64,000 nt of DNA. Origin: Selenomonadales bacterium UBA7018 (GTDB lineage Bacteria > Bacillota > Negativicutes > Selenomonadales > Selenomonadaceae). The stretch's first letter is position 1. Each line of letters begins with the position of its first letter. The position numbers were made by a program, and so were the translations under genes. The stretch spans positions 14,953 to 78,952 of the forward strand of contig DJWY01000030.1 in NCBI GenBank assembly GCA_002448305.1, in the 5' to 3' direction. The notes under the pieces are model-generated. The model worked only from the letters and a program-made list of their open reading frames with translations, was not told the origin of the DNA and ran no database searches. Positions 60,358-64,000 of the stretch are shown here, piece by piece.

Positions 60358-60435
60358 TTACTTCAGGAACGTGAGCAACGCTAGGACGGTCTGAATTAAG
60401 CTAAGTACTAAGTACAGCCAATTAAAATTATCCAT
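60358..60435 (-). CDS. 25-residue hydrophobic peptide, candidate type I toxin
   Basis: ATG 60435 opens a 25-codon frame: MDNFNWLYLVLSLIQTV, then LALLTFLK, one membrane helix with a C-terminal Lys. It resembles the small holin-like toxin peptides of Firmicutes in size and layout. The Shine-Dalgarno GAGAGGGGG is 7 nt upstream, and its GAGAGG can pair with CCTCTC on the 5' side (loop AAC), so translation would be blocked until the structure opens. A convergent RNA on the opposite strand ends just past the stop codon. Confidence 0.55.
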   Translation of the reverse strand: MDNFNWLYLVLSLIQTVLALLTFLK

Positions 60436-60527
60436 AACATCACCCCCTCTCGTTGAGAGGAGAGCCGGTACCTTCGACCTGCCACACTGAATATATCACG
60501 TTCATAAAACTTTCAAGATTAATTGCA

Positions 60528-60557
60528 TAAAAAAGCCCCGCGCCTATTGACGCAGGG
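60528..60557 (-). terminator. Terminator of the rph-rdgB-phosphoesterase operon
   Basis: Minus strand CCCTGCG pairs with CGCGGGG (60551-60557 with 60536-60542), then six T. Confidence 0.8.
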
Positions 60558-60568
60558 ATTTAATTTTA

Positions 60569-61054
60569 TTATTGACGTTTCATGCGCACGACGGTTATTC
60601 GCGGGTCGGAATCTCTTTCCAACTCCATAACCATAAACGAGCCGCGAGTATCATCACGCGGACGCGACGCACTGCCAGGATTTAAAATAATTGGCGGTCC
60701 CATAAGGTATTCAACAATGTGCGTATGTCCGTAAACCGCAATGTCAGCGTTCTGCGACTCCGCCGCCTCCATTATGTATTCTTGAGTATAGCGCACGCCG
60801 TAATTGTGACCGTGCGTAATAAAAATTCTGTGCTCTGCGGCTTCAATAATCCGCTCGTAACAACTATTCGGCGTCGGCCAATCGCAATTCCCTGCCACGC
60901 CGTAAACCGGAACATTAAGTAATGATTGCAAATACTCGGCGTCAGGCGTGCAATCGCCCATGTGAAGCCACATATCCATATTTTGCGCGATACTTATTGC
61001 TTGCTCAATCGATGACCAATTTCCGTGAGTATCGCTTATAAGTCCAATCTTCAA
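60569..61054 (-). CDS. YfcE/MJ0936-type metallophosphoesterase
   Basis: A 161-residue phosphodiesterase with all metal-binding motifs: IGLISDTHGNW, LHMGDCTPD, VAGNCDW, FITHGHNYG and VYGHTHI. It probably hydrolyses a small phosphodiester or nucleotide; related enzymes have broad activity. Its start overlaps the rdgB stop by 4 bp, a common rph-rdgB-phosphoesterase order. Confidence 0.92.
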   Translation of the reverse strand: MKIGLISDTHGNWSSIEQAISIAQNMDMWLHMGDCTPDAEYLQSLLNVPVYGVAGNCDWPTPNSCYERIIEAAEHRIFITHGHNYGVRYTQEYIMEAAESQNADIAVYGHTHIVEYLMGPPIILNPGSASRPRDDTRGSFMVMELERDSDPRITVVRMKRQ

Positions 61055-61644
61055 CGGAAACGCTCCTTTAACTTCAAAATCATTTCTCTCAAAGCCGCGC
61101 CTCTGTGACTGATGCTATTTTTTTCGGCGGGAGAAATTTCCGCCATAGTCCGACTTTCGTCGAGATAAAAATAAGGGTCGTATCCAAAGCCGCCGCTACC
61201 TTTGGCGACGGTTTTAATTTTGCCTTCGACTTTGCCTTGAGTCAAAATTTGTGTGCCGTCAGTGTCGACGAATGCCAACGCGCAACGATAATCCGCTTTT
61301 GATTCTGCCGCGCCGATTTTTTTCAGCTCGTCAAGGAGCTTCTGATTATTGGTGTTGTCGTCGGCGTGCCAACCTGCAAATCTTGCTGAATGGATGCCCG
61401 GCAAGCCGCCAAGCGCGTCGACTTCAAGTCCAGAATCATCAGCAAGACAGGCAAATTTAGTTCGTTCGCTGAAAAATTTTGCTTTAATAAGTGCGTTTTC
61501 CTCAAAGGTCGCGCCGTCCTCTACAGCGTCGCCAATTTCGGCGAAGTCGGAGAGCGATAAAATTTCAACTGGTAAAACTTTCAGGGCGAGGCGCATTTCT
61601 TTTACTTTGTCTAAGTTCTTCGACGCGATTACGATTTTTTTCAC
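61051..61644 (-). CDS. rdgB: XTP/dITP diphosphatase
   Basis: Removes deaminated purine triphosphates (dITP, XTP) from the pool. The 197-residue HAM1/RdgB protein shows KIVIASKNLDKVKEM (substrate loop), LADDSGLEVDALGGLPGIHSARFAG, GSGGFGYDPYF and AEKNSISHRGAALR. I chose GTG 61644 because GGGGAGGAGA lies 5 nt upstream; an in-frame ATG at 61662 is upstream of that site. Confidence 0.94.
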   Translation of the reverse strand: MKKIVIASKNLDKVKEMRLALKVLPVEILSLSDFAEIGDAVEDGATFEENALIKAKFFSERTKFACLADDSGLEVDALGGLPGIHSARFAGWHADDNTNNQKLLDELKKIGAAESKADYRCALAFVDTDGTQILTQGKVEGKIKTVAKGSGGFGYDPYFYLDESRTMAEISPAEKNSISHRGAALREMILKLKERFR

Positions 61645-61663
61645 GATTTCTCCTCCCCTCATG

Positions 61664-61715
61664 TAATTAGGAATTAGGAATGAGGAATTAGGAATGATTT
61701 TTCCACTCTTAATCT
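61664..61715. repeat. TAGGAATT intergenic repeat, copy 6 (partly decayed)
   Basis: The left arm 61664-61696 (TAATTAGGAATTAGG and on) is intact; the right arm (CTCTTAATCTAATTC) is degenerate. It lies between rph and rdgB within an apparent operon. Confidence 0.7.
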
Positions 61716-61750
61716 AATTCGTTCTGAAAACTTTGGTGACGATTAAAAAT

Positions 61751-62488
61751 TCAACCAATCCGCCCGACGCGCCAAACTAAATCGCGTCCGAGTGCATCTT
61801 TCTGCAGTGAAATTAATTCGTCAATACCGCGCTGGGCTAAATCCAAAAGGTCATTGAGTTGCGAACGGGTAAACGGCTTTTTCTCGGCGGTTATCTGGAC
61901 TTCGACAAGTTCGCCCGCGCCCGTCATAATAACGTTGCAATCTGCCGCCGCTGTTGAATCTTCCGCGTAGCAAAGGTCGAGAAATTTTTCGCCGTCTTGA
62001 GTAATGCCCGCCGAAATTGCCGCGACGAAATCTTTGACGGGGAAGGCGTCGCCAACTTTGTAAATTGTTTCGCAAGCCTCAACTAACGCGACAAATGCTC
62101 CGGTTATTGACGCCGTGCGCGTGCCGCCGTCCGCCTGCAAAACATCGCAATCGATTGTTATGCTACGTTCGCCAAGCAAAGTTAAATCAGTCACTGCGCG
62201 GAGAGCGCGCCCGATAAGCCGCTGAATTTCCATTGTCCTGCCACCTATCTTTGAACGTTCGCGAGAAATTCTTTCTGCCGCCGAACCTGGCAACATTGAA
62301 TATTCCGCATTAAGCCAGCCCGTTCCCGTGCCCTTAAGGAAAGGCGGAACTTTATCTTCAATCGTCGCCGCGCAAAGGACTTTCGTATTGCCAATTTCAA
62401 TCAGAGCCGAGCCCGCAGGATATTTTTGCGCTCGTCGCTCCAAAAAAACTTCGCGCATTTCGTCAGCCCGTCGCCTGTCAATTCTCAA
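61751..62488 (-). CDS. rph: Ribonuclease PH
   Basis: Phosphorolytic 3' trimming of tRNA precursors and other RNAs. The 245-residue protein shows RADEMREVFLERR, KYPAGSALIEIGNTKVLCAA, GWLNAEYSMLPGS, ERSKIGGRTMEIQRLIGRALR (phosphate/RNA binding), TIDCDVLQADGGTRTASITG. TTG 62488 is used, with AGGAGGTGA upstream. Confidence 0.95.
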   Translation of the reverse strand: MRIDRRRADEMREVFLERRAQKYPAGSALIEIGNTKVLCAATIEDKVPPFLKGTGTGWLNAEYSMLPGSAAERISRERSKIGGRTMEIQRLIGRALRAVTDLTLLGERSITIDCDVLQADGGTRTASITGAFVALVEACETIYKVGDAFPVKDFVAAISAGITQDGEKFLDLCYAEDSTAAADCNVIMTGAGELVEVQITAEKKPFTRSQLNDLLDLAQRGIDELISLQKDALGRDLVWRVGRIG

Positions 62489-62661
62489 TTTCTCACCTCC
62501 TATTAAATTTTATAGAATAGCCCGTACATTGTACACAAAAATTTTTCAAGCCGCAATGTTTTGTTTAAATTTTCTTCTAGAATTTATAGGATTACAGTAA
62601 ATAAATTTCGCTATCAAGGAAAATTGTAGTATAATCGGGGAAAACTATTGGAGATGAAAAC

Positions 62662-63126
62662 ATGGAAAATAAAAATCAGCGTCCGGATTGGGACGAATAT
62701 TTTTTAAACATAGCCCGCGAAGTTGGCAAGCGCGCAACTTGCCTGCGTCGACGCTACGGAGCTATCATCGTTAAAGATAAAATTATAATCAGCACAGGCT
62801 ATAACGGTGCGCCACGCGGTGAAACAAATTGCATTGACAGCGGCATTTGCGAGCGCGAACGACTTCACGTGCCCAAAGGCGAACGCTATGAACTTTGCGT
62901 AGCCGTTCACGCCGAACAAAACGCCATAATTAACGCTGACCCAGATAAAATGAACGGCGCGACAATTTATATTGCCGGCATAAACTGCGCGGACGGCTCA
63001 AACGCTTCCGGCGAGCCGTGCAAACTCTGTCGCCGCATGATTCTTAACGCTAGAATTGCTAAAGTCGTCTACCTCGACCGCGACGGAAATATTATTAGCA
63101 AGGCTCCTAGCGAAATTCAAAACTGA
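62662..63126 (+). CDS. dCMP deaminase (ComEB-like)
   Basis: A 154-residue zinc-dependent deaminase that converts dCMP to dUMP for dTMP synthesis. The zinc site is HAEQNAI (His and catalytic Glu) and PCKLCRRM (two Cys); TGYNGAPRGETNC and an N-terminal WDEYFLNIAREVGKRATCLRR are typical. ATG 62662 follows TTGGAGATG. A TATAAT box lies at 62630-62635. Confidence 0.93.
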   Translation: MENKNQRPDWDEYFLNIAREVGKRATCLRRRYGAIIVKDKIIISTGYNGAPRGETNCIDSGICERERLHVPKGERYELCVAVHAEQNAIINADPDKMNGATIYIAGINCADGSNASGEPCKLCRRMILNARIAKVVYLDRDGNIISKAPSEIQN

Positions 63127-63192
63127 TTTAAAATTTTCGGCAGGTTAATGCAAACTAATGCCGAATCATTTTTTTGCAAGGGAGGCGATGAA

Positions 63193-64000
63193 ATGCTTTA
63201 CGCTATGATTGATGTTGGCTCGAATACTATCCGCATGGCGATTTACGACATTGACGGCGACCGCGTCGAAATGATTATGAAAAGGAAACACACTGTCGGT
63301 CTTGCCTCTTATGTTCGCGATGGCGTCATGCAACGCGCCGGAATTGATAAAGTGGTTGAGATTATCGGCGAATACCGCCATTTTCTGGACGATTTCGGCA
63401 TAACTCAAGTAACGGCCTTCACAACCGCCGCCCTTCGCAACTCCGTAAACGGTTCGCAGGCTGTAGACGAAATTTCTATGCGCACCGGCATTAATATTAT
63501 CCTCATGAGCGGCGACGACGAAGCTACTTTCGATTTTATCGGCGCGACGCACAATATTGTTGACGAAAAAGGCTTGCTTATTGATATTGGCGGCGGTTCT
63601 ACCGAAATTGTTTACTTCAAAGACCGCGAAATCAGAGTTAAAGCCAGTTTGCCTATCGGTTCGCTCAGTTTCCACACGCGATATACCGGAATTCATATTT
63701 TGCCCAGTGCAGTCGAATGCGCAGAGATGTATGCAGAAGCTGAAGCCACCGTCAGCGCAGTTAAAGAGTTCCAAGCCGTCAGTCACGCCCAAATTTGCGG
63801 TATCGGCGGCACTTTTAAAGGCGCAATGGCTCTTTATAACGCCATGTACGGTATGACTAAACAAAATATGCGCATGGAAGTCCGCAGAATTCATGACATT
63901 TTGCACCGCTTCCAACGCGACCACGAATTGATTGTTCCTGATAAAATTTTGCTCATGAAAACCGTTCCCGAACGCATGCATACCTTTATGCCTGGCTTGA
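63193..64000 (+). CDS. Exopolyphosphatase/pppGpp phosphohydrolase (Ppx/GppA), partial
   Basis: An actin-fold phosphatase that removes phosphate from polyphosphate or pppGpp; the 3' end is beyond the window. Visible are AMIDVGSNTIRMAIYDI (phosphate-1 loop), MSGDDEATFDFIGA, LLIDIGGGSTEIVYF (phosphate-2 loop) and CGIGGTFKGAMALY. ATG 63193 follows GGGAGGCGATG. About 269 codons are present; full members have 300 or more. The family does not separate Ppx from GppA by sequence alone. Confidence 0.88.
   Translation, partial: MLYAMIDVGSNTIRMAIYDIDGDRVEMIMKRKHTVGLASYVRDGVMQRAGIDKVVEIIGEYRHFLDDFGITQVTAFTTAALRNSVNGSQAVDEISMRTGINIILMSGDDEATFDFIGATHNIVDEKGLLIDIGGGSTEIVYFKDREIRVKASLPIGSLSFHTRYTGIHILPSAVECAEMYAEAEATVSAVKEFQAVSHAQICGIGGTFKGAMALYNAMYGMTKQNMRMEVRRIHDILHRFQRDHELIVPDKILLMKTVPERMHTFMPGL

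Noticed and set aside
63166..63981. 271-codon minus-strand open frame
   Set aside because: Antisense shadow of the Ppx/GppA gene, which shows both phosphate-binding loops on the plus strand.

Overview
The window looks like chromosomal core sequence from a diderm Firmicute of the class Negativicutes (Selenomonas-like), which is an inference from gene content. It combines Firmicutes-type housekeeping genes (Asp23/AmaP, RNase M5, NusB, AddB, AroH-type chorismate mutase) with genes for a lipopolysaccharide outer membrane (kdsB, kdsA, kdsD, hldD) and genes of sodium-pumping methylmalonyl-CoA decarboxylase (mce, mmdA, biotin subunit). TTG and GTG starts are frequent. No phage, insertion sequence or CRISPR array is intact here.

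Layout. 1-3.8 kb: small hypothetical, nitroreductase, then the methylmalonyl-CoA cluster (mce, mmdA, tiny epsilon-like subunit, biotin carrier). 3.8-8.6 kb: a TPR glycosyltransferase, an Asp23/AmaP envelope-stress cluster, nusB and rsmB. 8.7-14.7 kb: mutS, a DUF2156-STAS fusion, a MATE exporter and an orphan ABC-2 permease. 14.6-18.9 kb (minus): three tightly packed tRNAs, rpmG-secE-nusG-rplK-rplA-[L10 leader]-rplJ-rplL and an HSDR_N-type protein. 19-27.3 kb: exonuclease, pheA, ABC ATPase, LysR regulator, dTMP kinase-like protein, rnmV-rsmA-DUF554 and an EF-G paralogue. 27.3-31.3 kb (minus): queH and two tandem DUF4422 proteins. 31.4-36.2 kb: sulfate-binding lipoprotein, sufC-sufB, a NYN-LOTUS protein. 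36.2-43.8 kb: glucose-type PTS, then kdsB-glycosyltransferase-kdsA-kdsD. 43.8-51.5 kb (mostly minus): secreted proteins, nitroreductases, hldD, cinA, a ferredoxin-like aldo/keto reductase, aroH and a degenerate ABC-F ATPase. 51.5-64 kb: hisD, radical SAM protein, trpG-trpE, addB, a phosphoesterase-rdgB-rph operon, a dCMP deaminase and the start of a Ppx/GppA phosphatase.

Most interesting non-coding content. (1) A roughly 95-bp element occurs in three gene-proximal positions (about 15.2, 33.2 and 51.6 kb). Its first hairpin changes sequence but keeps base pairing, and in two copies it ends 32-33 nt before a start codon, so it looks like an undescribed structured 5'-UTR motif. (2) Two loci (about 54.6-54.9 and 60.2-60.5 kb) encode 24-25 residue single-membrane-helix peptides with hairpin-sequestered Shine-Dalgarno sequences and converging opposite-strand promoters, the architecture of type I toxin-antitoxin systems. 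(3) At least six copies of a TAGGAATT-based palindrome are scattered between genes. (4) A glycosyltransferase gene inside the KDO operon carries an in-frame amber codon at position 11.
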